64,000 nt of DNA, taken from Shimia sp965227725. GTDB lineage: Bacteria; Pseudomonadota; Alphaproteobacteria; Rhodobacterales; Rhodobacteraceae. Under the pieces are notes generated by a model. It was given only the letters and a program-made list of their open reading frames with translations. It made no database searches and had not been told where the DNA came from. The stretch is from NCBI RefSeq assembly GCF_965227725.1, contig NZ_CBDDGH010000005.1, positions 682,001 to 746,000 on the forward strand. The letters run 5' to 3'. Positions 1-9,281 of this stretch are shown here, piece by piece (position 1 is the stretch's first letter; each line of letters starts with the position of its first letter). The position numbers and the translations under genes were made by a program.

Positions 1-419
1 AGAGGGCCTGAAGCTGCGGCCATATTCAGCACCACCTTGCTGTCATCAACCAGCTCAACGGCTTGCACACCCGGCAGCAGCTTCTTGAAATCGCGCGTCA
101 TAATGATGCCGGAGAAATCATACCAAAGGCGGGTGTCCTCTGTGGCGAGCGCCTCGGGGTGGGACACCGAGATATCAAGCGTTTCCAAGACGGTGGGCAG
201 CGCGTCCGGGTAGGTGTCGCTCACTTCCATGGCCTCAAGAACCAGCATGACTTCGCGCGATGTGGCAAAGGTCATCTGTTCTGTCACACCTTCGAAATGG
301 CGGCTGACGAGCACAAAAGACACCACCACCTGCAGCAGCACCACTGGGAGGATCAGGATCAGCGCTGCGCGCCCGTAGAGGCTGCGCGGCATATAGTGTT
401 TGAGCCAGCGAAAAAACAT
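1..419 (-). CDS. Sensor histidine kinase, N-terminal part (EnvZ-like), partial
   Basis: The gene runs off the left edge; 139 codons are visible from the ATG at 419. The protein starts MFFRWLKHYMPRSLYGRAAL and continues with a hydrophobic segment at about residues 17-39, then a periplasmic-type region with alternating aromatic and acidic residues. This short cytoplasmic lead, first membrane helix and periplasmic loop is the usual beginning of EnvZ-type osmosensor kinases in Rhodobacteraceae. The HAMP, His-box and ATPase domains would lie outside the window, so the kinase call rests on the N-terminus alone. It is divergent from the hydrolase gene at 459, with only 39 bp between the two starts. 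Confidence 0.6.
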   Translation of the reverse strand, partial: MFFRWLKHYMPRSLYGRAALILILPVVLLQVVVSFVLVSRHFEGVTEQMTFATSREVMLVLEAMEVSDTYPDALPTVLETLDISVSHPEALATEDTRLWYDFSGIIMTRDFKKLLPGVQAVELVDDSKVVLNMAAASGP

Positions 420-458
420 GCCTACACCTTGGTCATTGACTATCCCGAGAGGACGACC

Positions 459-1373
459 ATGGACCCGCAAATCTTGGCTTTCAACCCTGAACCCGGTGTG
501 CCCGAGCAATTGGAACCCAATGTGCGCCGGCTGTTGTGCCCCAACCCGTCCCCCATGACCTTTCGCGGTACCAACACTTATCTGATTGGTGAGACAGAGA
601 TCGCGGTGATCGATCCGGGGCCGCAGAATGCCGAACATCTGCAAGCCATCCTTGCGGCGCTGACACCTGGGCAGAGCATCACCCATATTATCGTCACGCA
701 CGCACATCTGGATCATTCCCCGCTGGCCAAAGCTTTGTCCGAGGAAACCGGGGCACCGATCTATGCGTATGGGGATGTGGACGCCGGGCGCAGCGCAGTT
801 ATGCAGGAGCTCGCAGACAGCGGTCTGGCTGGCGGCGGAGAGGGCGTCGATGCGGATTTTATGCCGGACCGGGTGGTCTGTGAGGGCGAAGTGCTACGCG
901 GGCGTGGCTGGGCGCTTGAGGTGATCCACACGCCCGGACATTTCGGAAATCACATATCGCTGGCAATGGGGGATATCTGTTTCTGCGGAGATCATGTGAT
1001 GGGCTGGGCCAGCTCGCTGGTATCGCCACCTGACGGGGATCTGACAGATTTCATGGCGTCCTGTGAAAAGCTGCGCGCACGCGATTGGCGGGTGTTTCAT
1101 GCGGGCCATGGTGCGCCAATTGATGATCCTGCAGGGCGCCTTGATTGGCTGATGACGCATCGCAAGGGGCGGGAGGCAGAAATCCTGAAAGCTTTGCAAG
1201 ACGGGCCGGCCACCGCTCAAGCGCTTGCTGAGATGATCTACGTGGAAACACCCCCTGCTTTGCTGCCCGCAGCCACGCGCAATGTCTTTGCTCACCTCAT
1301 TGATTTATATGGAAAAAACATAGTCTCTGCGCCAGGTGGATTAAGCGCTGAGGCGGTTTTTGAACCTCTGTAA
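459..1373 (+). CDS. MBL-fold metallo-hydrolase (LACTB2-like)
   Basis: A 304-residue metallo-beta-lactamase-fold hydrolase. The zinc motif THAHLDHSPLA (HxHxDH) is clear, followed by a second histidine in HTPGHFGNH, an aspartate in CFCGDHVMGW and a final histidine in VFHAGHG, the full set for a binuclear metal site. The C-terminal part (KGREAEILKAL onward) resembles the winged-helix tail of LACTB2-type proteins, which are ribonucleases or thioester hydrolases; the substrate cannot be read from the sequence. The frame stays open upstream to position 63, but the ATG at 459 is preceded by GAGAGG and begins where family similarity begins; the longer reading would overlap the divergent kinase gene. 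Confidence 0.85.
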   Translation: MDPQILAFNPEPGVPEQLEPNVRRLLCPNPSPMTFRGTNTYLIGETEIAVIDPGPQNAEHLQAILAALTPGQSITHIIVTHAHLDHSPLAKALSEETGAPIYAYGDVDAGRSAVMQELADSGLAGGGEGVDADFMPDRVVCEGEVLRGRGWALEVIHTPGHFGNHISLAMGDICFCGDHVMGWASSLVSPPDGDLTDFMASCEKLRARDWRVFHAGHGAPIDDPAGRLDWLMTHRKGREAEILKALQDGPATAQALAEMIYVETPPALLPAATRNVFAHLIDLYGKNIVSAPGGLSAEAVFEPL

Positions 1374-1401
1374 AAGTTTTTTGCGGAATTTCAAAAAACT
1401 T
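1374..1401 (+). other. AT-rich hairpin directly after the hydrolase stop codon
   Basis: A perfect 10-bp inverted repeat, AAGTTTTTTG and CAAAAAACTT, with an 8-nt loop, starts one base after the TAA. It lacks a GC-rich stem and a following T run, so it is not a standard intrinsic terminator, but its place suggests an mRNA 3'-end or weak terminator role. Confidence 0.35.
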
Positions 1402-1412
1402 CCAAAAATCCT

Positions 1413-1442
1413 CTGGACGTCTCTGAAAAGCAAAGCTATACC
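1413..1442 (+). promoter_or_regulatory. Putative tRNA-Asn promoter
   Basis: CTGGAC (1413-1418) and TATACC (1437-1442) are separated by 18 bp and lie about 36 bp upstream of the mature tRNA 5' end. Both elements are kept in the inverted copy near 25.2 kb while bases between and around them differ, which supports their being functional. Confidence 0.5.
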
Positions 1443-1478
1443 CCGCCACATCTTCTGAGGCAGCTCAGAGATGCATGT

Positions 1479-1553
1479 TCCGGCGTAGCTCAGCGGTAGA
1501 GCAGTTGACTGTTAATCAATTGGTCGTAGGTTCGATCCCTACCGCCGGAGCCA
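1479..1553 (+). tRNA. tRNA-Asn(GTT)
   Basis: A 75-nt cloverleaf: acceptor stem TCCGGCG/CGCCGGA, D arm with AGCTCAGC, anticodon loop CTGTTAA with GTT at 1511-1513, T arm GGTTCGATCC, discriminator G and an encoded CCA. It decodes AAC and AAT. An identical gene lies on the minus strand at 25073-25147. Confidence 0.97.
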
Positions 1554-1554
1554 T

Positions 1555-1597
1555 AAAAAGCCCTTAGGTCTCAACGACCTGAGGGCTTTTTTGTTTT
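1555..1597 (+). terminator. Rho-independent terminator of tRNA-Asn
   Basis: AGCCCTTAGGTC pairs with GACCTGAGGGCT around the loop TCAAC, flanked by A's upstream and a T run downstream (1587-1592, and more T's to 1597). The same terminator follows the second tRNA-Asn copy. Confidence 0.9.
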
Positions 1598-1681
1598 TGG
1601 GAAGATTGAGCGAAAGACCAGCAACTACAATCGTTCAAAAGCGCCGTGTGATGCCGATTTGACTCCTCAAAAAGAGGCACA

Positions 1682-1714
1682 CTGAAATAGAGAAACACGG
1701 CCGGATCGGCCGTG
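1682..1714 (-). terminator. Terminator of the polyamine operon
   Basis: Read on the minus strand just beyond the agmatinase stop, an 8-bp perfect stem CACGGCCG/CGGCCGTG with a 3-nt loop (1696-1714) is followed by TTTCTCTATTTC. This is a good intrinsic terminator for the leftward genes, although the T tract is interrupted. Confidence 0.7.
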
Positions 1715-1740
1715 CTCCTTCATCCATGCGCTATCTGGAA

Positions 1741-2580
1741 CTAGAGCGCCATCAAGCGATAGACGATCTGGGCAGCGGTGAAATCCCAGGCTTCTTCGCC
1801 ATTGGGGGCCAGTTCTACCACATCAAAGCCCACGCAGCGGCGGCCTTTGAGGGCGTGTTCGACCAGATGCAGCGCCTGGTAGAAGCCGAGGCCGCCGGGG
1901 ACCGGCGTGCCGGTGGCGGGCATCTGGCTGGGGTCGAGCCCGTCCACGTCAAAGCTCACATAGACCAGCTCCGGGAAGTCTTCGGGCAGGTCGATGGCGT
2001 GGATATTGTTGACCACGATCTCCTCAGCATCGACGTGAAAGATGTTGTTTTCTTTGCGACTTTCCGCCTCCTGCGGGCAAAGCGCGCGCACGCCGAACTG
2101 GGCCAGCCGGATGCCATCCTCAGCCAGAAGATGCATGACCGAAGCGTGGGAGTGTTTTTCACCCTGATAGGCGATGCGCAGATCCGCGTGAGCGTCGATT
2201 TGCACGATGCCGACAGGCTGACCAAGGGCGCGGGCCACGCCGCTGACAGCGCCATAGCTGAGGGAATGCTCGCCACCAAGCGTGACGGGCAATTTGCCTG
2301 CTTTCACAACAGCTTCGGTCTTGGCGGCCAGACGTTCCATGACCTCGGGCAGCGGGCCGTCACAATCCAGCGCGGCATGGGTGTAGATGCCTTTGGCGCA
2401 GGGCTCCTGATTTTTGCACAGCCGCTCAAGCTCATTGGAGGCTTCGATGATCGCAGCCGGGCCAGCTTGGGTGCCCGCGCCATAAGACACGGTGCGCTCC
2501 AGTGGCACGGGGATCACGTGGAAAAACGCGTCCTCAGTGCGCTCGGTTTCAGTCAGTTCGCTGTCCAGAAAAACGCTCAT
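1741..2580 (-). CDS. speB: Agmatinase (arginase/agmatinase family)
   Basis: A 279-residue manganese enzyme that hydrolyses agmatine to putrescine and urea. The ureohydrolase motifs are all present: GGEHSLSYG, DAHADLR and SFDVDGLDPSQMPATGTP, which supply the histidine and aspartate ligands of the two Mn ions. Length is normal for the family. Its ATG overlaps the stop codon of the decarboxylase gene upstream (ATGA, 2577-2580), so the two are translationally coupled. Agmatinase rather than arginase is inferred because arginine decarboxylase lies in the same cluster. It is the last gene before a terminator. Confidence 0.9.
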   Translation of the reverse strand: MSVFLDSELTETERTEDAFFHVIPVPLERTVSYGAGTQAGPAAIIEASNELERLCKNQEPCAKGIYTHAALDCDGPLPEVMERLAAKTEAVVKAGKLPVTLGGEHSLSYGAVSGVARALGQPVGIVQIDAHADLRIAYQGEKHSHASVMHLLAEDGIRLAQFGVRALCPQEAESRKENNIFHVDAEEIVVNNIHAIDLPEDFPELVYVSFDVDGLDPSQMPATGTPVPGGLGFYQALHLVEHALKGRRCVGFDVVELAPNGEEAWDFTAAQIVYRLMAL

Positions 2581-3746
2581 GACAGGCGCTCCTTAAAATC
2601 GGTGTAGTCAAATTCGCGCACCATGGTGATCGCGTCGGTTTCACTGTTCCACAGCGCAATGGCGGGCAGGGGCACGCCATTGAAAGTGTTGGTTTTCACC
2701 ATGGAATAATGCGCCTGATCGAGGAAGGCAAAGCGCTGGCCGATCGCAAGCGGCTGCGCCCAAGTGTAGTCGCCAATCACGTCACCCGCGAGACAGGACG
2801 GCCCGCCAAGACGGTAGCTGTGCCCCGCGTCCGCCTCATCCAGAAGCGCAGGGCGATAGGGGGCCTCGATCACATCGGGCATATGGCAGGTGGCGGAGAT
2901 ATCGGTGATCGCCAGATCCATACCGTTGGTGGGCAAATCGAGGATTTCGCCAACCAGAATGCCGGCATCCAGTGCCACCGCCTCGCCCGGCTCCAGATAG
3001 ACCTCCACATCGTAGGTGCTGCGGATCTCTTGGATGAAGGATATCAGCGCCTCTCGGTCATAATCCGCTCGGGTGATGTGGTGGCCGCCGCCGAAGTTGA
3101 GCCATTTGAGATCCGCCAGATAGGGGCGCAGTTTGGGTTCCACCGCCGCCCATGTGCGCGCCAGAGGGTCAAAACCCTGCTCACACAAAGTATGCATGTG
3201 CAGACCATCCACGCCTTCCATAATGTCCGGGGTGAGCTGGCTCACCGGTGTGCCCAGACGCGAGCAGGGCGCGCAGGGGTCGTATTTGGGGATTTCGCCC
3301 TCGGAGTGTTCTGGATTGATGCGCAGGCCGACCTGAACTTGGGTTGAGAGGGCTTTGTTCAGAAAGCGGTTTTTCTGTGCGGGGCTGTTGAAGATGATGT
3401 GATCAGAGAGCGCAAGGATGTCGTCGATATCGCTGTCTTTGTAGCCTGCACAGAAGGTGGCGACTTCGCCGCCGTATTCTTCGCGGCCCAAACGGGCCTC
3501 ATATATGCCGCTGGCGCAGGTGCCGCCGAGATATTCGCGCACCAATGGGGCCAGAGAGAACATGGAGAAGGCTTTGAGCGCGCTCAGCACATGGGCGCCG
3601 GAGCGGTCAGAGACATCTTTGAGGATGCGCAGGTTGCGCGTGATGGCGGCCTCATCCACCACAAAACAGGGGCTCGGCACGCGGCTGAGATCGAAGTCGC
3701 GAAACGCGCCTGCGTCCCCGGCCTGGGTTTGCATCATATCAGACAT
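2577..3746 (-). CDS. nspC: Carboxynorspermidine (carboxyspermidine) decarboxylase
   Basis: A 389-residue PLP enzyme of the alanine-racemase fold type III. It removes CO2 from carboxyspermidine to give spermidine in the cytoplasm. LSALKAFSM near residue 50 carries the PLP lysine, NFGGGHH near 230 is the phosphate-binding glycine loop, and LEPGEAVALDAG and GPSCLAGDV are family signatures. I place the start at the ATG at 3746, where GGAG sits six bases upstream; the frame is open to 3794. It follows the dehydrogenase gene after 123 bp and overlaps speB by 4 bp. With these neighbours the likely product is spermidine rather than norspermidine. Confidence 0.9.
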   Translation of the reverse strand: MSDMMQTQAGDAGAFRDFDLSRVPSPCFVVDEAAITRNLRILKDVSDRSGAHVLSALKAFSMFSLAPLVREYLGGTCASGIYEARLGREEYGGEVATFCAGYKDSDIDDILALSDHIIFNSPAQKNRFLNKALSTQVQVGLRINPEHSEGEIPKYDPCAPCSRLGTPVSQLTPDIMEGVDGLHMHTLCEQGFDPLARTWAAVEPKLRPYLADLKWLNFGGGHHITRADYDREALISFIQEIRSTYDVEVYLEPGEAVALDAGILVGEILDLPTNGMDLAITDISATCHMPDVIEAPYRPALLDEADAGHSYRLGGPSCLAGDVIGDYTWAQPLAIGQRFAFLDQAHYSMVKTNTFNGVPLPAIALWNSETDAITMVREFDYTDFKERLS

Positions 3747-3869
3747 CTTTGGCTCCACGCGACGAAGGATGGGAGGGGGCGCTGCCCCCGTCACCGCAGT
3801 CGGTGACTCCCCCGGGATATTTTGGGCAAGAGGAAGGGGCGGCCCATATCAGGCCGCCGCATTGCGTGT
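3747..3869. other. Intergenic segment with two hairpins between polyamine genes
   Basis: It contains a perfect 7-bp palindrome GTCACCG/CGGTGAC with a 4-nt loop in a G/C-run context, and a second hairpin GGCGGCC/GGGCCGCC just downstream of the dehydrogenase stop. Neither has a good T run. The block with CCCCCGGGATATTTTGGGCA looks like an intergenic element that I associate with Rhodobacteraceae genomes, but this is memory, not a search result. The hairpins may modulate decarboxylase and agmatinase expression relative to the dehydrogenase. Confidence 0.35.
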
Positions 3870-5081
3870 TTAGAAATCGACCGGACCGTCGAGTTCATGC
3901 ACCTGCCAGGGCAGGCCGTGTGCGTTGAGCATGTCCATGAAGTTGTCCGGGTCGAGCTGTTCCATGTTCCATACGCCGGGCTCTTTCCAGTTGCCTTTCA
4001 GCACCTGTGCGGCGCCGATCATGGCGGGCACGCCGGTGGTGTAGGACACCGCCTGAGAGCCGACCTCTGCATAACATTCTTCGTGGTCGCAGATGTTGTA
4101 GATGTAGTAGGTCTTCTCGCCGGAGCCGTCTTTGGCCTGACCGGTGGCAATGTCGCCGATGCAGGCTTTGCCTTTGGTCAGGGCACCCAGATCACCCGGA
4201 TCGGGCAGCAGGGTTTTCAGGAACTGGATCGGAATGATTTCCTTGCCGTCATGCATCACCGGATCAATGCGGGTCATGCCGACGTTCTGCAGCACCGTGG
4301 CGTGCATGATGTAGGCATCGCCAAAGGTCATCCAGAAACGGGCGCGCTCGATTTCCGGGAAATGCGTCGCGAGGCTTTCCAGCTCTTCGTGATACATCTG
4401 ATACATGTTTTTCATGCCAACACCGGGGAAGTCGAATTCCACCTTGTTGGTCAGCGCCGGGCTGTGTTGCCATGCGCCGTTTTCCCAGTGTCGCACCTCG
4501 GCGAGCACTTCGCGCAGATTGATCTCCGGGTTGAAGTTGGTGGCAAAGGCCTGCCCGTTGTCGCCGCCATTGGCATCCAGAATGTCGATCTGGCGGATGG
4601 TGTCGAGCTTGTGCTTTTTCAGCCAGGTGGCAAAGACAGAGGTCACACCCGGATCGAAGCCGGAGCCGAGGATGGCGGTCAGGCCGGCTTCTTTGAATTT
4701 GTCCTGATAGGCCCACTGCCAGTGGTATTCAAACTTGGCCACATCTTCGGGCTCGTAGTTTGCAGTGTCCAGATAGTGACAGCCCGCCTCAAGGCAGGCG
4801 TCCATCAGCACCAGATCCTGATACGGCAGGGCGAGGTTCACCAGCAGCTCCGCACCGGTCTCTTTGATCAGCGCCACGGTGGCGGCCACATCCATGGCGT
4901 CCAGCTCTGCGGTTTTGATCTCCACAGCCACGCGCTCTTTCACACTTGCGGCGATGTCATCACATTTGGATTTGGTGCGGCTCGCCAGCGTGATCTCGCT
5001 GAAGATATCGGCATTCATCGCCATTTTATGAACGGCGGCATGGCTGACGCCACCAGCGCCGACGACAAGTGTCTTTCCCAT
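3870..5081 (-). CDS. Carboxynorspermidine (carboxyspermidine) dehydrogenase, saccharopine-dehydrogenase family
   Basis: A 403-residue NAD(P)-dependent enzyme that condenses putrescine with aspartate semialdehyde to carboxyspermidine. The Rossmann nucleotide loop GKTLVVGAGGVSHAAV is at residues 2-17, followed by ASRT at the end of the second strand and GSGFDPGVTS, typical of the saccharopine-dehydrogenase-like family. The start at 5081 has AGGAG at a proper distance; the frame continues to 5120 without a better site. The next gene downstream is the matching decarboxylase and the one upstream is arginine decarboxylase, which makes this function much more likely than lysine metabolism. Confidence 0.88.
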   Translation of the reverse strand: MGKTLVVGAGGVSHAAVHKMAMNADIFSEITLASRTKSKCDDIAASVKERVAVEIKTAELDAMDVAATVALIKETGAELLVNLALPYQDLVLMDACLEAGCHYLDTANYEPEDVAKFEYHWQWAYQDKFKEAGLTAILGSGFDPGVTSVFATWLKKHKLDTIRQIDILDANGGDNGQAFATNFNPEINLREVLAEVRHWENGAWQHSPALTNKVEFDFPGVGMKNMYQMYHEELESLATHFPEIERARFWMTFGDAYIMHATVLQNVGMTRIDPVMHDGKEIIPIQFLKTLLPDPGDLGALTKGKACIGDIATGQAKDGSGEKTYYIYNICDHEECYAEVGSQAVSYTTGVPAMIGAAQVLKGNWKEPGVWNMEQLDPDNFMDMLNAHGLPWQVHELDGPVDF

Positions 5082-5112
5082 GAGGTTCTCCTGACTGTTG
5101 GTCTTCAGAGGG

Positions 5113-7002
<1,890 letters not shown>

Positions 7003-7240
7003 GAGAACAAACCTTAGCTGATATTTGATAAGATGGAAGAAGGGGCAGGCGATAACGCGATCGCAGGCGACTAGGCGGGCTCTATTTGCCCCGCATTACG
7101 AAGATGAAGCCATTTCATCTGAGCACACTCCCAAGCCATTTCTCAGCGGCAACGCTGCACGAAACTGCGCTGGCCATTAAGTTTGCAAAGGCCCTCTGTC
7201 AAATGAAAAAATCACCGCCGTGCAGAAATCCTCAGAGGCG

Positions 7241-8332
7241 TCACCCGGGGGAGGCTTTGTCAATGGCCGCGCGCATCCAGCGTTGCAGGTGCATGACGGG
7301 ATGTTCGGAGTTCACGCCGCCTTTTGGATCGACCACCAGCGGACCGGGTTTATACCCGCGCGACTGCAAGCCGCGCTGCACGGATTCGACCAAGGTGATG
7401 TCCTCAGCCACTGTCGTGTCGCGGTCCTGCTGGGCAAGCTGGCGCAGCTTCGGATCCTCTGCGCCGCCAACGGAATACCAGCCGCGCCAGACCACCACAT
7501 GATCCGCATCCACCGCGCGCCAGTGATAGGTGTTCAGCACATTGCCGGGATAGACCTGAAAAGAAAACATTGGCCAGAGAAACCAGCTGGAATATTCGTC
7601 AAAATGCTCAAAGCCGGAATGGATGTCATAGGTCATATCCTCAAGGCTCTGGCATTCGGTGGTGTGACGCAGGCATTTGCCCTGGGGCTGAATGTCATAG
7701 GTTTCAGGCTTCACCACGCCGCTGGCAAAGGTCGGATGATTGAGCGCGCAGTGATAGCATTCCGAGTAGTTTTCGACCGAGACTTTCCAGTTGCAGCGCT
7801 CTGGAATTTCGACCCATTCCAACGGTTTGAGGTCGGCCCAATTGGGCACCCATTCAGAGAGTTCTGTGCGGACATTTGGGAACCACTCATCCATCCGAGC
7901 GGCGTCTGGATCAAGGTTCACAAAGAGGAAGCCCAGGAATTCTTCTGCCTGAACTTCCGTCAGGCAAACCGTTGATTTGTCGAATCCTTTCACGGCCTTT
8001 AGATTGGGGCCAGCACGCAGTTGACCGGTAAGCTCATAGGTCCATGCGTGATAAGGGCAGACGACAACACGGGTGCGGCCTGTGCCTTCGACCAGCTGGT
8101 GCGCGCGGTGCTGGCACACATTATAAAACACGCGGATTTTCTGATCCTGACCCCGGATCGCAAAGAGGCTTTCGCCCGCGATGTCAAAGGTAGCGTAGCT
8201 GCCCGGATCGGGGAGATCAGAGGTATGGCAGGCAAATTGCCATGTCTGCGCCAGAAGACCCTGTGTTTCGATCCGGAAGACCTCCGGATCAGTGTAATAG
8301 CGAGCCTCCAGAGAGCGCAGAATGTCAGCCAT
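7241..8332 (-). CDS. Rieske non-heme iron oxygenase, alpha subunit (betaine demethylase-like)
   Basis: A 363-residue ring-hydroxylating-type oxygenase. The Rieske [2Fe-2S] ligands are C73-H75 and C92-H95 (VCQHRAH and CPYHAW), and the mononuclear iron motif is NYSECYHCALNH with H194 and H199. The sequence resembles the subgroup that N-demethylates quaternary amines such as glycine betaine (GbcA), stachydrine or carnitine. No reductase gene is adjacent, so electrons must come from elsewhere. The ATG at 8332 shares its A with the TGA of the regulator gene (TGATG), with AGGAAGG upstream; an in-frame GTG at 8335 is a worse choice. The substrate is inferred from context. Confidence 0.85.
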   Translation of the reverse strand: MADILRSLEARYYTDPEVFRIETQGLLAQTWQFACHTSDLPDPGSYATFDIAGESLFAIRGQDQKIRVFYNVCQHRAHQLVEGTGRTRVVVCPYHAWTYELTGQLRAGPNLKAVKGFDKSTVCLTEVQAEEFLGFLFVNLDPDAARMDEWFPNVRTELSEWVPNWADLKPLEWVEIPERCNWKVSVENYSECYHCALNHPTFASGVVKPETYDIQPQGKCLRHTTECQSLEDMTYDIHSGFEHFDEYSSWFLWPMFSFQVYPGNVLNTYHWRAVDADHVVVWRGWYSVGGAEDPKLRQLAQQDRDTTVAEDITLVESVQRGLQSRGYKPGPLVVDPKGGVNSEHPVMHLQRWMRAAIDKASPG

Positions 8333-9216
8333 CACCCTTCCTCATGATAAAGCCCCAGTTTGTGCCGGCGGGCGTGAAAGGTTTCGACACGCTCCACCAC
8401 CTCGTCGCTCGCAACAGCAATCACAAAAGACAAAAGCGTCTCTAAGAGCGCGATGATGCTGACGGAGGAGGGGAAAAACTGTGGCGTGTCGCAGGAGACA
8501 AGGAAGCCATGATCTGCGGCCCGGATGATCGGGCTTGCGGGGCTGTCGGAGATGGCGATGATGCACATGCCCTGATCTCGCGCGGTTTGCACGGCCTGCA
8601 CCACCTCAGACCGGTATGGGCGGCAGGTGATGGCGATCAGGACATCTTTGCCTGTCGCCCAGGCCAGATCGTCGATGGGCGTCGAGCCCGGTTTGGGGAT
8701 CGCGTGAAACCGCACCATGCCTGTGGAGGCGAGATAGGTGAAATTGCGGGCGTTGGAATTGTTGACACCCACGCCGAGCGTGAAGACATTGTCAGCGGCC
8801 CAGATGGCTTTGGCGGCGGCATGAAGCTGCTCTGCGCTGATCCCGGCAAAGCTGTCTTCAATATTGCGCAGGGTGCTTTGCACCATATCCGCGTAAAGCC
8901 CGCCCAGATCGCCGGATTTCTGAATGTCCTGTAGTAGACGCGCACGGTCGGGAAAATCCGCAGCCCCGCGGCGGATCGCCTCGCGAAACGGGTCACGAAA
9001 ATCATCGTAGCCCTCAAACCCCACCTGCCGTGCCATGCGCACAACTGTGTTGGGTTTCACATTCGCAGCCTCTGCGATTTCACGCACGGTGGACACTCCC
9101 ACATCGCGCGGGTTTTCCAGCACATAGGTCGCCGCCTTGCGCGTCTCTGGCGTCAGCGCAGGCAGTTCCTCCGCCAGCCGCTCCAGAATCGTATTTGACA
9201 CATTTGTACCATTCAT
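8332..9216 (-). CDS. MurR/RpiR-family transcriptional regulator
   Basis: A 294-residue regulator with an N-terminal helix-turn-helix (about residues 5-80, with STVREIAEAANVKPNTVVRM) and a C-terminal SIS sugar-isomerase domain that normally senses a phosphosugar or other small ligand (GVGVNNSNARNF, ITCRPYRSE, ISDSPASP). It is cotranscribed with the Rieske gene and divergent from the flavoprotein operon, so it probably controls both. The start is placed at the ATG at 9216; the frame reaches 9288, but that would run into the divergent gene. It reads into a palindrome that may be its own operator. Confidence 0.88.
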   Translation of the reverse strand: MNGTNVSNTILERLAEELPALTPETRKAATYVLENPRDVGVSTVREIAEAANVKPNTVVRMARQVGFEGYDDFRDPFREAIRRGAADFPDRARLLQDIQKSGDLGGLYADMVQSTLRNIEDSFAGISAEQLHAAAKAIWAADNVFTLGVGVNNSNARNFTYLASTGMVRFHAIPKPGSTPIDDLAWATGKDVLIAITCRPYRSEVVQAVQTARDQGMCIIAISDSPASPIIRAADHGFLVSCDTPQFFPSSVSIIALLETLLSFVIAVASDEVVERVETFHARRHKLGLYHEEG

Positions 9217-9230
9217 GATTGACGATGGTA
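9207..9230. promoter_or_regulatory. Candidate RpiR operator between divergent operons
   Basis: TACCAT (9207-9212) and ATGGTA (9225-9230) form a perfect 6-bp inverted repeat with 12 bp between, at the regulator start codon and 52 bp upstream of the flavoprotein GTG. A TTGACG element (9220-9225) lies within it. The arrangement fits an autoregulatory site, but short palindromes are common. Confidence 0.35.
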
Positions 9231-9281
9231 TTTTTGATCGCTTAGCCTGTCGAGAGAAAAATGCGCTAGGAGGAAGCGGAC

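Larger units (their letters stand above)
1410..1593 (+). repeat. Inverted repeat, left arm (tRNA-Asn unit with promoter and terminator)
   Basis: This 184-bp block is found again, reverse-complemented, at 25033-25215. Positions 1479-1593 (tRNA gene plus terminator) are identical in the two copies by eye; the 5' flank 1410-1478 differs at roughly eight positions. The repeat covers a whole expression unit, which points to duplication of a tRNA operon or conversion between copies rather than a mobile element; no transposase gene is nearby. Confidence 0.9.

Noticed and set aside
1726..2607. A 293-codon plus-strand frame opposite to agmatinase
   Set aside because: Antisense shadow; the minus-strand product contains all agmatinase motifs.
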